From NCBI RefSeq assembly GCF_040372045.1, contig NZ_BAABWH010000007.1: 64,000 bases of DNA; one strand, 5' to 3'. The notes under the pieces were generated by a model. That model made no database searches. It worked only from the letters and a program-made list of their open reading frames with translations, and was not told where the DNA came from. Positions 53,261 through 62,635 of this stretch are shown here, piece by piece. Each line of letters begins with the position of its first letter. Positions within the stretch are counted from its first letter, which is position 1. Both the position numbers and the translations under genes were made by a program. This stretch comes from Thalassolituus sp006212115. Lineage in GTDB: Bacteria; Pseudomonadota; Gammaproteobacteria; Pseudomonadales; Oceanobacteraceae.

Positions 53261-55241
53261 ACATATAATATGCTTAATTATAGTACTATTCCCCCCACTG
53301 ACTCTCGCTGATAAAAATCACTTTTTCACAGCAAATAAAATAAGTGATCTAATCCTTAGCCCCAAGGGTAATCACGCATTATTAATACGAGTAGTAGATT
53401 CAGAAACTGAAATAGTCCTCATTGATACTCAGAAACTCACCAAAACCAGACTGATCAATGTAAGCGACCTCGAGGGTAGCGACATATCCTATAGATCAGC
53501 CTCATGGATCGACAATAACAGATTCATTCTTACATTGACCAAACATATAACTGGAATTAAGAATCTCCTCGACACAAAAAGTAAATCTACCACTTATATA
53601 TTAGAAATTGGTGATACAAACAACATCAGCGCCACTAAGAGAATACGAACACGAGGCGAACTGATTAACCCCTTGCCATCCAAAGAAGGGAAATTTTTAT
53701 TTGGGAAGCGAGGGATCAACTCAAAAATATACATGATTGATGCTAACACCCTACCGGATAGTGATAAGAAACTTAGCAAACTTACTCCCATAGATGGTGG
53801 GCAATTTACTAGTGAAAATTTAAAGTTAAGTATTGATGGCTATGTCATCCATTGGTATATGGGAGCTTCAAACCTCCCTGAAGCGGCTTTGGTGGCTGGT
53901 CGCGATGGCAGTTTGCGCTTGGATTCGGTTCAGTCCGACCTAACAACATCCACGATCAAGGCCTGGGACTCCTCAAAAGAGGTGAATTATGAAAAACAAC
54001 CTCTCATCGATAGAATCATACCTCTAACGAGAGCCAGGGAAAGGCTGGAGTATTATGGCCTCGAAGTGACTAAAGATCTGAATAAAATCATCTATAGGGT
54101 AAATTACGAAACCAAGGATATTCAAGAGCTATACAAATCCTCAGACAGTGAAATCCTAGGCGTAATAATAAGTCCAGAATCTAGAGAGTTTATTGGCGTA
54201 AATATAATAAAAAACGGTGTGTTAAAAAAAGAATTCTTTCATCAAGACTTTCATAACACGCAGCACGCAGGCAACACTTCTGATGAAATAAACGTAATTT
54301 CAAGCGTCAGTACTAATAACGAATCTTCGATCATATACAGAGAACACCATAGCGTTCCTGGCCATTACATAATAAAAAACAATGTCCTCGGCACCGAGAA
54401 GTTCCTCGATTCTTACTATCCACACTTGCATGGCAATCTATCTTCTCGGTTGATCACCAGCCATGTCGTCGTTGATGGGTTAAAGATTCCCTATTTACTA
54501 TCACTGCCGGAAAATTCTGATCAGAATATCAAGATACCTCTTATTGTTATGCCTCACGGAGGACCTATTGGTGTTTTTGATAACCAGTATTTTGATATTA
54601 CGACTCAGTACTTCGTATCAAAAGGATATGCAGTATTACGAATCAACTTTCGCGGTTCGTCTGGATATGGAAAAAAGTTCGAAAAAGCAGGTTCTGGGGA
54701 GTTCGATCGATTAATACTAACTGATATATATAGTGCTACTAAAGAAGTGATTGAAAGGCCAGATATTGACGGCTCCCGCGTTTGTTCTGCAGGATTCAGC
54801 TACGGGGGTTACGCTTCAAGCATGATGGTTATCAAGCATCCAGACATATTTTCCTGTGCGGCCTCAATTGCGGGCGTTTCAGATATCAACCTGTTCCTAA
54901 ACAGTCCTTTCGCCAGTCGCCCGCAAATCCAATGGCTTCACGAAAACATAGGAGATTCAGAAAAGCAGTACGATAGATTCAAAAATTCGTCTCCAGTGTA
55001 TTTAGCAAAAGACCTCCATCGCCCCCTATTCATTGCACATGGAGCACAAGATATGGTGGTAAGTATTGAGCACTCTCATCGACTTGTCATGATGCTCGAA
55101 ACACTAGGAAAGCAATTTGAGTGGGCTGAATTCCCTGATGACGGGCACCATTTCGACAATAAAGACCGATACTTTCAGCTCATGGAAAGCGTGGTGAGTT
55201 TTATAGACAAAAACATAGATAAAAGCACGCCATACCAGTAA
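53253..55241 (+). CDS. S9 family prolyl oligopeptidase-like peptidase
   Basis: Serine peptidase of 662 aa, probably exported (signal MIKHIICLIIVLFPPLTLA). The N-terminal part (about 20-400) is a divergent propeller; the C-terminal alpha/beta-hydrolase domain has VMPHGGP (oxyanion), nucleophile elbow GFSYGGYA with Ser516, Asp in HGAQDMVV and His in DDGHHF. It resembles the dipeptidyl/acylaminoacyl peptidases that trim peptides. Strongly AT-rich relative to the surrounding core genes. Encoded with the small secreted protein upstream. Confidence 0.85.
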   Translation: MIKHIICLIIVLFPPLTLADKNHFFTANKISDLILSPKGNHALLIRVVDSETEIVLIDTQKLTKTRLINVSDLEGSDISYRSASWIDNNRFILTLTKHITGIKNLLDTKSKSTTYILEIGDTNNISATKRIRTRGELINPLPSKEGKFLFGKRGINSKIYMIDANTLPDSDKKLSKLTPIDGGQFTSENLKLSIDGYVIHWYMGASNLPEAALVAGRDGSLRLDSVQSDLTTSTIKAWDSSKEVNYEKQPLIDRIIPLTRARERLEYYGLEVTKDLNKIIYRVNYETKDIQELYKSSDSEILGVIISPESREFIGVNIIKNGVLKKEFFHQDFHNTQHAGNTSDEINVISSVSTNNESSIIYREHHSVPGHYIIKNNVLGTEKFLDSYYPHLHGNLSSRLITSHVVVDGLKIPYLLSLPENSDQNIKIPLIVMPHGGPIGVFDNQYFDITTQYFVSKGYAVLRINFRGSSGYGKKFEKAGSGEFDRLILTDIYSATKEVIERPDIDGSRVCSAGFSYGGYASSMMVIKHPDIFSCAASIAGVSDINLFLNSPFASRPQIQWLHENIGDSEKQYDRFKNSSPVYLAKDLHRPLFIAHGAQDMVVSIEHSHRLVMMLETLGKQFEWAEFPDDGHHFDNKDRYFQLMESVVSFIDKNIDKSTPYQ

Positions 55242-55405
55242 TTTTTATGTTTTCGGTGATTACCGACTGAGTCATTGATTCGAGGTCGGCGACGAAAGCC
55301 ACTTACAGCTCAGCCGCGAATACAGCCGCCTGTTTTGGGGCGCCGCCGATGAAAGATCTTCGGCAGCTTTCTCAATGGGTGTAGCAACGTACCTTGAGAA
55401 TCCCC

Positions 55406-55969
55406 TCAATACCAGGGTGGCGCAACGTACTTAACAGCAGAGTGACCTTGCTGGCGAAGAGTATTAACAGTGGAGCGAGTAACAGCAGCCTGCGCCGGAT
55501 TCTGCAAACCTTCGCCGAATGAAACAACTTCAATGTTGTCCGCGTTATCGGGACCCAGCGATAAAACTACGTGATTGGTGTCGCCGCCAATACCCGTATT
55601 ACTGCGATAAAAAACCAGATCACCACGACGAGGGCGCCAGTAGGTTGCCGAGAAAGGATAGTCTGGCCAATCATTCCAGACCTTTGTCCAAGTCGTTTCA
55701 AAACTTTCCGCACTAAAGCCGGAATCCATCAAAGCGCCGATGATTTTACGCGCGTCGTCCTGGGACAGGTAACCACGGCGTGCAGCCAACAACATGGGGT
55801 ACTCAAAACAGCAGATGGCATGATCTTCTGACTGCCCAACGAGATTAAGAGCCAAGCCTCCGGTTGCCCAATCATACATAGCGCCTGCATTCATAAAAGA
55901 AGCCCAGTAATACTGAGTTCCGACATCGTTAGCTGCATCAAGTGCGATTTGGTTGGCTCTGGCTGACAT
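55406..55969 (-). CDS. NlpC/P60- or CHAP-like cysteine-peptidase-fold protein
   Basis: 187 aa, no signal peptide visible. A papain-like arrangement can be read: Cys in HAICCFEYPMLL (about 51-62), the block RRGDLVFYRSNTG and His in NHVVLSLGPDN. The GDLVFY and HVVLSLG pieces are typical of NlpC/P60- and CHAP-type enzymes that cut peptidoglycan peptides. Such proteins without a signal are often phage or type VI secretion effectors, but no immunity gene or VgrG is seen. Function inferred at fold level only. Confidence 0.55.
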   Translation of the reverse strand: MSARANQIALDAANDVGTQYYWASFMNAGAMYDWATGGLALNLVGQSEDHAICCFEYPMLLAARRGYLSQDDARKIIGALMDSGFSAESFETTWTKVWNDWPDYPFSATYWRPRRGDLVFYRSNTGIGGDTNHVVLSLGPDNADNIEVVSFGEGLQNPAQAAVTRSTVNTLRQQGHSAVKYVAPPWY

Positions 55970-56124
55970 AGGATTATTCCTTAAAGTAATAAAAGCATCC
56001 GTACTGAGGCTCAGCAGGTGAGCAAGATACTACCCGGAACAGTAAGCTAATAGATGGTAGAAACGCGCCAAACTACATATACCTACCCTTAAACAATTAA
56101 GTCGTATTTTCGTTGGCTCAACAG

Positions 56125-56162
56125 TAAAAAAAACCCGCACACCTATGTGTGCAGGGCTTTTA
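56125..56162 (-). terminator. Rho-independent terminator of the iron/flavin operon
   Basis: Stem CCC-GCACAC / GTGTGC-A-GGG, loop CTAT, with a run of A on the left (T on the minus strand), just after the TonB receptor stop. Confidence 0.85.
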
Positions 56163-56185
56163 TTACTCTAAACGTCAGATAACGA

Positions 56186-58576
56186 TCAGAATGTCATCGT
56201 CAGGTTCAGGCTGTAACTACGGCCAGGCTCTGAATAACGCTTGTAGCCATCTTCGGACACGCCACCAAAGAATCCACCGTTACCCGGACGAATGCTGTTC
56301 AGCACTTCCCAGCGATAATATTCTTTATCTGTCAGGTTATACGCAGCTGCGCTCAAGCTGATATTTTCAGAAATATCGTAGAAAGCAGTCAGGTCAAAGA
56401 CAGTATAAGCATCCGGATAGTGTGCTGGGCCGCTGCCATTATTCAGCGACGTGAAGCTCAGATCACCCGCAACCACAGACGCGTCGTCGGCATCTGGTTG
56501 AGTCTGTTCTTCTATCTTATCGAACCATAAGGTGTGCAGCGCAATACCCCACTTATCGTTGTCGCCCTGATAACCTAATGTCAGAGTGCCTGAATCTGGA
56601 GCCGCTGTTTCCAGTGCGTCCCCTTTATCGTGAGAACCATCAAGATCATCTTTGTATTCACCATCAATAGTCGCAAACGTCAGACGTGAGTAGACGTTGT
56701 TGGTGATCGCATAAGACGCGTCCAGTTCGAGACCCTGCACTTCCACTTTGCCGACGTTCTCCGGAACCGAGTAATCGTCCTCGGTGTACGTGACTTCGGT
56801 CGTCGTGCCTGTGTAGTAATTATATTCTTCTACCGTGAAGGCTTCGTCATAAGCAACAGAGCGGCTCACGTTCTGAATCATGTCTTCATACACAGTGTGA
56901 TATGCCGTGACCGTGACGCTCGCGCGCTCTGACTCGAGCTTATAGCCCAACTCGATGCTTGAGGATTTCTCAGCGCCGAGGTCTGGGTTAGCAACCGTGT
57001 CCAGATCCGTATGCTCTGCACCAGTAGTATCGGTCAGAACATCTGCACCATTTGTTCCGAGGTACAGCTGCTGAGCACTCGCTCCCTTATAGCCTTGGCT
57101 ATAACTTGCCAACAAGAAGTTATTCGGGATGAATTCGTATTCTGCAATCAGCTCACCAACGAATGCCGAGTATTCAGAGTCTTTAACAGACTGACCATCT
57201 GTCGCGTCTTCAAAGGTATCGTCGGTCTCCGGCTTATATTTGGTCAGGTCATAGCGCACACCTGCACTCAAACTGAACGCATCAGTCAGCTGCATTGTGT
57301 CGCTGACATAAGCATTGAAACGGTTCGTTTTAGTAACCGGTACCCATGCAGAATCTCGCTCAGGGTAGCCATCTTGATAGCCTGATCCTTCCGACAGGTC
57401 GTTGTAACGACGATCCCACCGGATGTTCTCTATCGTACGCTGCTCAAAGGACACGCCGTACACCAGATCATGAATGATGTTGCTGCCAAACGACTTTCCA
57501 AAGTCGAGATTCAGGGCAACAGAGTCCTGATAAGTGCTACGGTCTTCCTGACGTAGGTAGCTGTCACCAGAACGAGTGCTATAACCAAAGGAGGTAACAC
57601 CGGAAGTATAGAGTTCCTGATAGTCCAGAGTCGCGGAGAGGCTGTCGAAAACCGGCGTCTCTGCGTTGTTCCAATCGTAGAAAATACCGTAACGTGTTTT
57701 GTTGTTCGCATCTTCCGTCGAGAAGTCATAGTAACTGGCGCTCTCACGGCTCAGAGGTGATCCTTCGCTGTAGCGATCTGTCTGATCAAGAAGGATGCCG
57801 ACGCGCTGGTTGTCATCAATCAGATAGGCGAATTTTGCCAGTACAGAATCCGTTTTAATCGAGAAAGAATCAGCGACTTCTGTGGCCGAAGCGGGATCAG
57901 AAACACTCTTGCCACTGCTGTGCGCTTTCGTCTCACTACCATCACGATGCGTGTACTGAAGCAAGGTCTCAAAATCACCGGTGCGATTTGCGAGTGTAAG
58001 TCCAAGCATCAATTCGTCAGAGCGGGTGTCGATCCCATTCTTAAATTGAATAGCCGTATCATCGCCGTCATCAAGGAAGTCACTTGCATCGTTGGTCGTA
58101 TAAGCCACCGAGCCAGCCAACGCATTGCTGCCATTTTTAACGGAGCTCGGGCCCTTAGTAACCGTAATCGCTTTTACATGCTGAAGCTCTACCTGACCAC
58201 GCGTAGAGTCGTACATACCGTACGCAGAGAAGGATGCAGGAGCCAGCGTCTCGCCCATGGATACACCATCAACGGATACCGCTACGGCATCGCCCTGTAA
58301 GCCGCGAATGTTAAAACCATTGTCACCAAAACGGTTACCCGCATCATTGACCTGTACGCCCGGAATATAGCGAGTCGTGTCTTCAATATTACTTAATGAT
58401 TTGCGGTTAATTTCATCTGCACTGATTTCTCTGACCGTATGCGAAACACTGGCCTCGTTTTCAGCTTCGACAACCGACGTTGATAGTTCCTGAATCTCTT
58501 CAGCGTGTGCCATACCCATCATGGATACTGCCACTACCGCCAATGATAGTTTGGTTCTGGGGCTGTTCATTCTCAT
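56186..58576 (-). CDS. TonB-dependent outer-membrane receptor
   Basis: Ligand-gated receptor of 796 aa, most like the hemoglobin/transferrin/lactoferrin or heme receptor group. Signal peptide ending AHA, then a TonB-box-like ELSTSVVEAE, plug domain with IEDTTRYIPGVQV, FNIRGLQGDAVAVSVDGVSM (20 residues) and VTKGPSSVKNGSNALAGSV, and a 22-strand barrel ending YSLNLTMTF. The last gene of the four-gene minus-strand operon behind a Fur box, so it is probably made in iron limitation. The substrate (heme, ferric chelate, or other) is not known. Confidence 0.88.
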   Translation of the reverse strand: MRMNSPRTKLSLAVVAVSMMGMAHAEEIQELSTSVVEAENEASVSHTVREISADEINRKSLSNIEDTTRYIPGVQVNDAGNRFGDNGFNIRGLQGDAVAVSVDGVSMGETLAPASFSAYGMYDSTRGQVELQHVKAITVTKGPSSVKNGSNALAGSVAYTTNDASDFLDDGDDTAIQFKNGIDTRSDELMLGLTLANRTGDFETLLQYTHRDGSETKAHSSGKSVSDPASATEVADSFSIKTDSVLAKFAYLIDDNQRVGILLDQTDRYSEGSPLSRESASYYDFSTEDANNKTRYGIFYDWNNAETPVFDSLSATLDYQELYTSGVTSFGYSTRSGDSYLRQEDRSTYQDSVALNLDFGKSFGSNIIHDLVYGVSFEQRTIENIRWDRRYNDLSEGSGYQDGYPERDSAWVPVTKTNRFNAYVSDTMQLTDAFSLSAGVRYDLTKYKPETDDTFEDATDGQSVKDSEYSAFVGELIAEYEFIPNNFLLASYSQGYKGASAQQLYLGTNGADVLTDTTGAEHTDLDTVANPDLGAEKSSSIELGYKLESERASVTVTAYHTVYEDMIQNVSRSVAYDEAFTVEEYNYYTGTTTEVTYTEDDYSVPENVGKVEVQGLELDASYAITNNVYSRLTFATIDGEYKDDLDGSHDKGDALETAAPDSGTLTLGYQGDNDKWGIALHTLWFDKIEEQTQPDADDASVVAGDLSFTSLNNGSGPAHYPDAYTVFDLTAFYDISENISLSAAAYNLTDKEYYRWEVLNSIRPGNGGFFGGVSEDGYKRYSEPGRSYSLNLTMTF

Positions 58577-58682
58577 AGATTGTTCCAGTAAAAATAATTT
58601 ATATTTCTACGGTTACTTTTCAATATTTATTAAGTTCTTATGCTTAATTTTTTATAAAGACGTTCCTGTCGAAATCGCGAAA

Positions 58683-60161
58683 CTAACGCTTGGGCAGGCT
58701 TTCATAACTGAAAGAAGCAATCTCGGATTTCCCTTTTTTAGTAATGGATTCAAGCTTCTCTCCGAGCTTGATCCGGATGGCCAACTTTTCATGACCACCG
58801 TGTTCTCTTACCGCCTCTGCGTAGACGGTGTAATTTCCACTTGGCAACACGTCGCCAAACTCGTCTCTACCATTCCAGATGACATCGTAAGTGCCGGGTC
58901 GACGCGTGGTGCGGGCGACACCTTGTAGCAACTGAGGGTAATCACGCCCCTGCACTCGCCACCAGGTTCTGTTTTTTTCCATCCACTGTTCGGATTGCCC
59001 GAGAATCAGCAGATTTTTCACCACTTCCCTTTGATCGTTCTCTACCCATATTGCCAAATAAGGCTGACGATATTCGGCAACGTCAAACGTCGGTATTTCG
59101 AACTGAATACGAGCCATAAAAGACTCAGCCGCAGAGGCACTCGAAGTAAATGTCTGATACCAGTTATTGGACGCATACTGACGACCGTCTGCATCGATTA
59201 ACAAAGCAGCGTATTCATCGCGCTCGTTAATCCAGTCCAACGCCACAGAAACGTCCATCGCCGTTAAGGCCGTTGCCAGCACATCAGCGGTCGTCGCGGA
59301 ATCGGCCACCACAACCGCACTGACAGCATTCGCTTTTGGCCAACCGTCTCGCGGCGTCAGGATATGACCGTATTCGCTGCGCTGGATCTTTCGGGCACGG
59401 CTATCGTTGCCGCTGTAGGCGACGGCTCCGCTGCGTACCTGCACTGTACCAAGCGTGAGCGTACCGCTGTCATCGGGCAAACCCGGTACGGCAACACTGA
59501 CACTCCAGGGAGCTCCCGCTTCAGAAGACTGCCAATAGCGTGTATCGCCACCGATATCGAGACCGATCGCCTCAACACCCGGTACTGCTTTACGGGCAGC
59601 GCTTAAGGCCTTATCCAGAATGAAGCCTTTCGCAATCGCACCAAAGCTCCAGTCGTAGTCTGGATTAGGCAGGCCAGCCGTTAGCTCGGTAGAGGTGTAT
59701 GCACTCTGGTGTGCCTGACGTGCAATCGCACGAATAGAAATCCGATCCGGGCGTTCCTGGGAAGCTTCGTACTCATTCCACCGCTCAATGACACGCCCCA
59801 TGCGACAACTGAAGGCTTTTTTCAAAGCGCTTTGCCATTGTTCACACAAGGACACCAAGGTAAGAAAATCATCTGATACCGGGGGTTCTGACTGGGTATC
59901 CCGACGATTGATCTGACTGAGTTCGGAGTCCTCACGATAGGAGCTGAAAACCTGTTCGAGACGGGCAACTTCACGGATTACCGCCTGATCAATTCTGGCG
60001 GCATCCGTATCCGAACCACGAACCAGAACAGTCAGAGAGGTACCCAATGCATTGCTGTGGCTAAAGCGATGAGTGGGCTCAAGTGCATGCGCTGCGCTGG
60101 CCCACACGCTAAGCGCGCAGACCAGATTCAAGCCCATAACGATACTGCGAAGAAACTTCAT
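58683..60161 (-). CDS. FAD:protein FMN transferase (ApbE) fused to DUF2271
   Basis: Exported protein of about 492 aa. Signal peptide ending AHA. The ApbE part (about 30-330) transfers FMN from FAD to Thr/Ser of partner proteins: blocks AIGLDIGGDTRYW, HILTPRDGWPKAN and SATTADVLATALTAM. The C-terminal part (about 350-480) matches the DUF2271 pattern: YLAIWVENDQREVVKNLLIL (20 residues) and WNGRDEFGDVLPSGNYTVYA (20 residues). The fusion of flavin transferase and DUF2271 is unusual. ATG at 60161 chosen; a GTG at 60170 is in frame. Confidence 0.85.
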   Translation of the reverse strand: MKFLRSIVMGLNLVCALSVWASAAHALEPTHRFSHSNALGTSLTVLVRGSDTDAARIDQAVIREVARLEQVFSSYREDSELSQINRRDTQSEPPVSDDFLTLVSLCEQWQSALKKAFSCRMGRVIERWNEYEASQERPDRISIRAIARQAHQSAYTSTELTAGLPNPDYDWSFGAIAKGFILDKALSAARKAVPGVEAIGLDIGGDTRYWQSSEAGAPWSVSVAVPGLPDDSGTLTLGTVQVRSGAVAYSGNDSRARKIQRSEYGHILTPRDGWPKANAVSAVVVADSATTADVLATALTAMDVSVALDWINERDEYAALLIDADGRQYASNNWYQTFTSSASAAESFMARIQFEIPTFDVAEYRQPYLAIWVENDQREVVKNLLILGQSEQWMEKNRTWWRVQGRDYPQLLQGVARTTRRPGTYDVIWNGRDEFGDVLPSGNYTVYAEAVREHGGHEKLAIRIKLGEKLESITKKGKSEIASFSYESLPKR

Positions 60162-60181
60162 CGTTATCACTCTTCAGCTAC

Positions 60182-61108
60182 TCAGCCTTGCACGTCAGCG
60201 GCAGAAATGATGCCGTCACCGTTTTTGTCCCAGCGAGTAAAAATGCGCTTCCCAGAAATCTGGAACTCATCAAAGGTCATCGACTGATCTTTGTTGTCAT
60301 CCAGAATTCCAAAGCGTACGTAGGTCTGTTTAATCTGGGCACGACGGCTGCTGTTAATTTTCTGATCTACCCGATCTTCGAATTCAGCCAGATACTCGTC
60401 TTCACTCAAAACGCCGTTCTTATCGGTATCTGTCAGATAAAATACAGAACGACGCTCGTTAATGAGTTCGTCTTTTTCAACCGCACCGTCTTCATTCGCA
60501 TCGTAGATCTCTTTCAAACCAGCGAAATTATGAGACGTTGGCATACGGACAAAACTGATCGGATTGTTATTGCTGCCCCAATCGTTGCCGTATTTTTTCT
60601 CGTCCGTGTTGTCAGTATCGTCGATGATCCCATCGTCATTTTTGTCCCAGCGAGTGAAAATACGCTCACCTGATGCGAGATGCTCAGACCATTCGATAGA
60701 GCCATCTTCGTTTTTATCCAACGCTTCAAAGCGGCGCTTAGTTTGCTCTACGTGTGCCTGACGGCCCTTCTCGTAGCTCTCGTCCAAGCGGTTTTCGAAT
60801 TCGTAGACATACTCTTCAGCATTGACACTGCCATTACCGTCGGCATCCGTTTCGTCAAAGCGTGCCTTGCGCCAGCTGTTGTATTCAGCCCAGGTTACCG
60901 TGTCATTACCATCGGCGTTGTAGTCTTCTAACAGACCCTTCAGGCGCTTCTCTGTCATTGCCATGGCACGATGACCGCGGTCATCCTGCTGCGCCTTCTT
61001 GCGCTCGTCATCGGACAACCCAGCCGTTGCTGAAGAGCCTGTTACAGAGGTACTGGCACAGCCTGTCATTGCCAATGCAAGCACAGAAACATACAAAACG
61101 TTTTTCAT
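60182..61108 (-). CDS. EF-hand lipoprotein
   Basis: Lipoprotein of 308 aa (lipobox MTGC, Cys17) with eight EF-hand-type calcium loops, for example DADGNGSVNAEE, DKNEDGSIEWSE, DANEDGAVEKDE and DKNGDGIISAAD, arranged in pairs with linking helices. It probably binds Ca2+ in the periplasm or at the outer membrane. It lies between the DUF4198 and ApbE genes of the Fur-controlled operon (25 bases after the former, 21 bases before the latter). Confidence 0.88.
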   Translation of the reverse strand: MKNVLYVSVLALAMTGCASTSVTGSSATAGLSDDERKKAQQDDRGHRAMAMTEKRLKGLLEDYNADGNDTVTWAEYNSWRKARFDETDADGNGSVNAEEYVYEFENRLDESYEKGRQAHVEQTKRRFEALDKNEDGSIEWSEHLASGERIFTRWDKNDDGIIDDTDNTDEKKYGNDWGSNNNPISFVRMPTSHNFAGLKEIYDANEDGAVEKDELINERRSVFYLTDTDKNGVLSEDEYLAEFEDRVDQKINSSRRAQIKQTYVRFGILDDNKDQSMTFDEFQISGKRIFTRWDKNGDGIISAADVQG

Positions 61109-61132
61109 AACGGTTACTTCTCTCGTTAGTGA

Positions 61133-61936
61133 TTAATTGTCAGCAAATACAAGGATGCTGAGCGTCGTGGTATGGCTATAAGTAGGAACGTTCGCACCCT
61201 CGGGAGCCGGCGCACGATGGCGGACTTTTAACAGGTATTTCCCGGCAGGCAGCGTAAAATTAACCACGCCGTTGTCATTGCTTTCGAACTTAGTTGACTC
61301 TGCTTCATGCTCGCCATTCGCGGGATAAGCCTCCAGCGTGTTCTGATGTGCCTCACCATCAAAAATCAATTTAACTTGTGCTTCTTCACCAGCAAAAATT
61401 GAGTTAGGGTGAGTCAGAGGTAAGATCTGCAAGCCGGTTTCTTCAACCTTAACCGCCGTGTTCGATGGCTTCTTGTGGGTAACGTAGGTGTCTGCACGCG
61501 TAATCGACTGGAAGTGCATTTTTACCTCTGCACCCTCTGGTAGTGGCTCCGTCGGATTCATTGCACGCTTCGATTCACCATCGACTTCGTAGAATAAAAA
61601 TACGCCGCCCTCACGAGATCCTGTCGAGATACGGTACGTTCCTTCGTCTTCAAGCTTGTGCTCAACGACAACACGAGTTTTCAGCTCCGTCACGGTGTCA
61701 GGCGATACCTGCTCACCCGTTGTTTCGGTCACTGTGTACTCACTACCTGAGAATGCCGCCTCAGGAATAAAGAAAGCTTCAGCAAAAGACGCATCAAGCG
61801 TCACGTAACCGCCCATCACCGGCTCAAAGCTGGTTGGAGCGATGTAAGGGGTATGCGCATTCGCAGTGAAAGTGGTTAGGGATAAAACGGCAGTCAACGC
61901 TACGCTTACTACCGAGAAAGATCGTTTTGGGGTCAT
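61133..61936 (-). CDS. DUF4198 domain periplasmic protein
   Basis: Exported protein of about 267 aa: signal peptide ending ANAH, then two beta-sandwich-type domains with AHTPYIAPTSFEPVMGGYVT (20 residues), DASFAEAFF and a C-terminal FTLPAGKYLLKVRHRAPAPE (20 residues). The family is related to nickel/cobalt and metal-linked periplasmic proteins (CbiK/NikM-like). I start it at 61936 (GGAGAG before it), not at 62032. It is the first gene of the operon; a Fur box lies 19-43 bases upstream. Confidence 0.82.
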   Translation of the reverse strand: MTPKRSFSVVSVALTAVLSLTTFTANAHTPYIAPTSFEPVMGGYVTLDASFAEAFFIPEAAFSGSEYTVTETTGEQVSPDTVTELKTRVVVEHKLEDEGTYRISTGSREGGVFLFYEVDGESKRAMNPTEPLPEGAEVKMHFQSITRADTYVTHKKPSNTAVKVEETGLQILPLTHPNSIFAGEEAQVKLIFDGEAHQNTLEAYPANGEHEAESTKFESNDNGVVNFTLPAGKYLLKVRHRAPAPEGANVPTYSHTTTLSILVFADN

Positions 61937-61954
61937 AGGGGCTCTCCTGAATTT

Positions 61955-61979
61955 GATCGCAATGATAATCATTGTTATT
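61955..61979. promoter_or_regulatory. Fur box
   Basis: Perfect 13-bp palindrome AATGATAATCATT (61961-61973), extended to CGCAATGATAATCATTGTT, close to the consensus GATAATGATAATCATTATC. It lies directly before the DUF4198 gene. Confidence 0.85.
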
Positions 61980-62009
61980 ACGACAATCAAACTACATTCC
62001 AGAGAGGTC

Positions 62010-62099
62010 ATGAACTTATACAGAGGTGACATCTTGTATAAGCATGGCTATTTCAAAGAAAACGGAGAGGATGAACAGTGGCAGAAAGTCAACAACTAG
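62010..62099 (+). CDS. Possible 29-aa small protein opposite the Fur box
   Basis: ORF beginning MNLYRGDILYKHGYF, charged, ending QKVNN; AGAGAGG lies just two bases before the ATG. It would be divergent from the iron operon. Low confidence; may be chance. Confidence 0.25.
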   Translation: MNLYRGDILYKHGYFKENGEDEQWQKVNN

Positions 62100-62182
62100 C
62101 CAGCGGCTAGTCACACCAAATCGTAACGGAGTAGCGTACCGCTGAAGGGGGGAGAGCCTATGGAGATATAAATGCTTTTCAT

Positions 62183-62249
62183 GGTTAACTCGGTCACCTA
62201 CCGCCTGCCAGTAGAGGCGATTTGGTCCCTCTGGCTGAGCTTGTCATGC
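62183..62249 (-). repeat. Degenerate attC-like site, end of the array
   Basis: Imperfect inverted repeat (CTCAGCCA against CTCGGTCA) after the last cassette gene, with GTTAACC at its far end on the minus strand. The R'' side is poor, so this is a decayed or terminal site. Confidence 0.4.
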
Positions 62250-62624
62250 ATTTTTCTTAGCTCTACTAGATAAAAACAACATTAAGAGACCTACAAATAG
62301 AAAAAACGGTAATGTAAAAATCATTAGCCACGAACTCATTTTCAGAGATCTTACATACCAAGATTCATTGTATTCAGCCTTAAAACTCAGTAATAAAACG
62401 AACAGTATCGCTGGAGTCACAGTTATTACTAGCAATAGCTGATTCACAAGTGCTACTGATAAAGACTGGGCCACCTCTATTGGGTCCCCACTCTTTGTTA
62501 CTATTACTGGTGCAATTATTTCATAGATGGATAAATAAATGTCTATAAAAGCCAAGATAGCTGGCGCGAATAGTAACATATTGATAATAGCGAATATATT
62601 CGTAATCAAAGAGTGATTTTTCAT
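62244..62624 (-). CDS. Cassette gene 4: hypothetical membrane protein
   Basis: 126 aa with three clear hydrophobic helices (about 8-30, 55-77 and 90-115), ending with a basic SSRAKKNA. No family recognised; the loop YEIIAPVIVTKSGDPIEVAQ (20 residues) is likely periplasmic or cytoplasmic. Its TGA stop lies in the terminal attC-like site. It is AT-rich, as usual for cassette genes. Confidence 0.6.
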   Translation of the reverse strand: MKNHSLITNIFAIINMLLFAPAILAFIDIYLSIYEIIAPVIVTKSGDPIEVAQSLSVALVNQLLLVITVTPAILFVLLLSFKAEYNESWYVRSLKMSSWLMIFTLPFFLFVGLLMLFLSSRAKKNA

Positions 62625-62635
62625 ACTAGTTTTCT

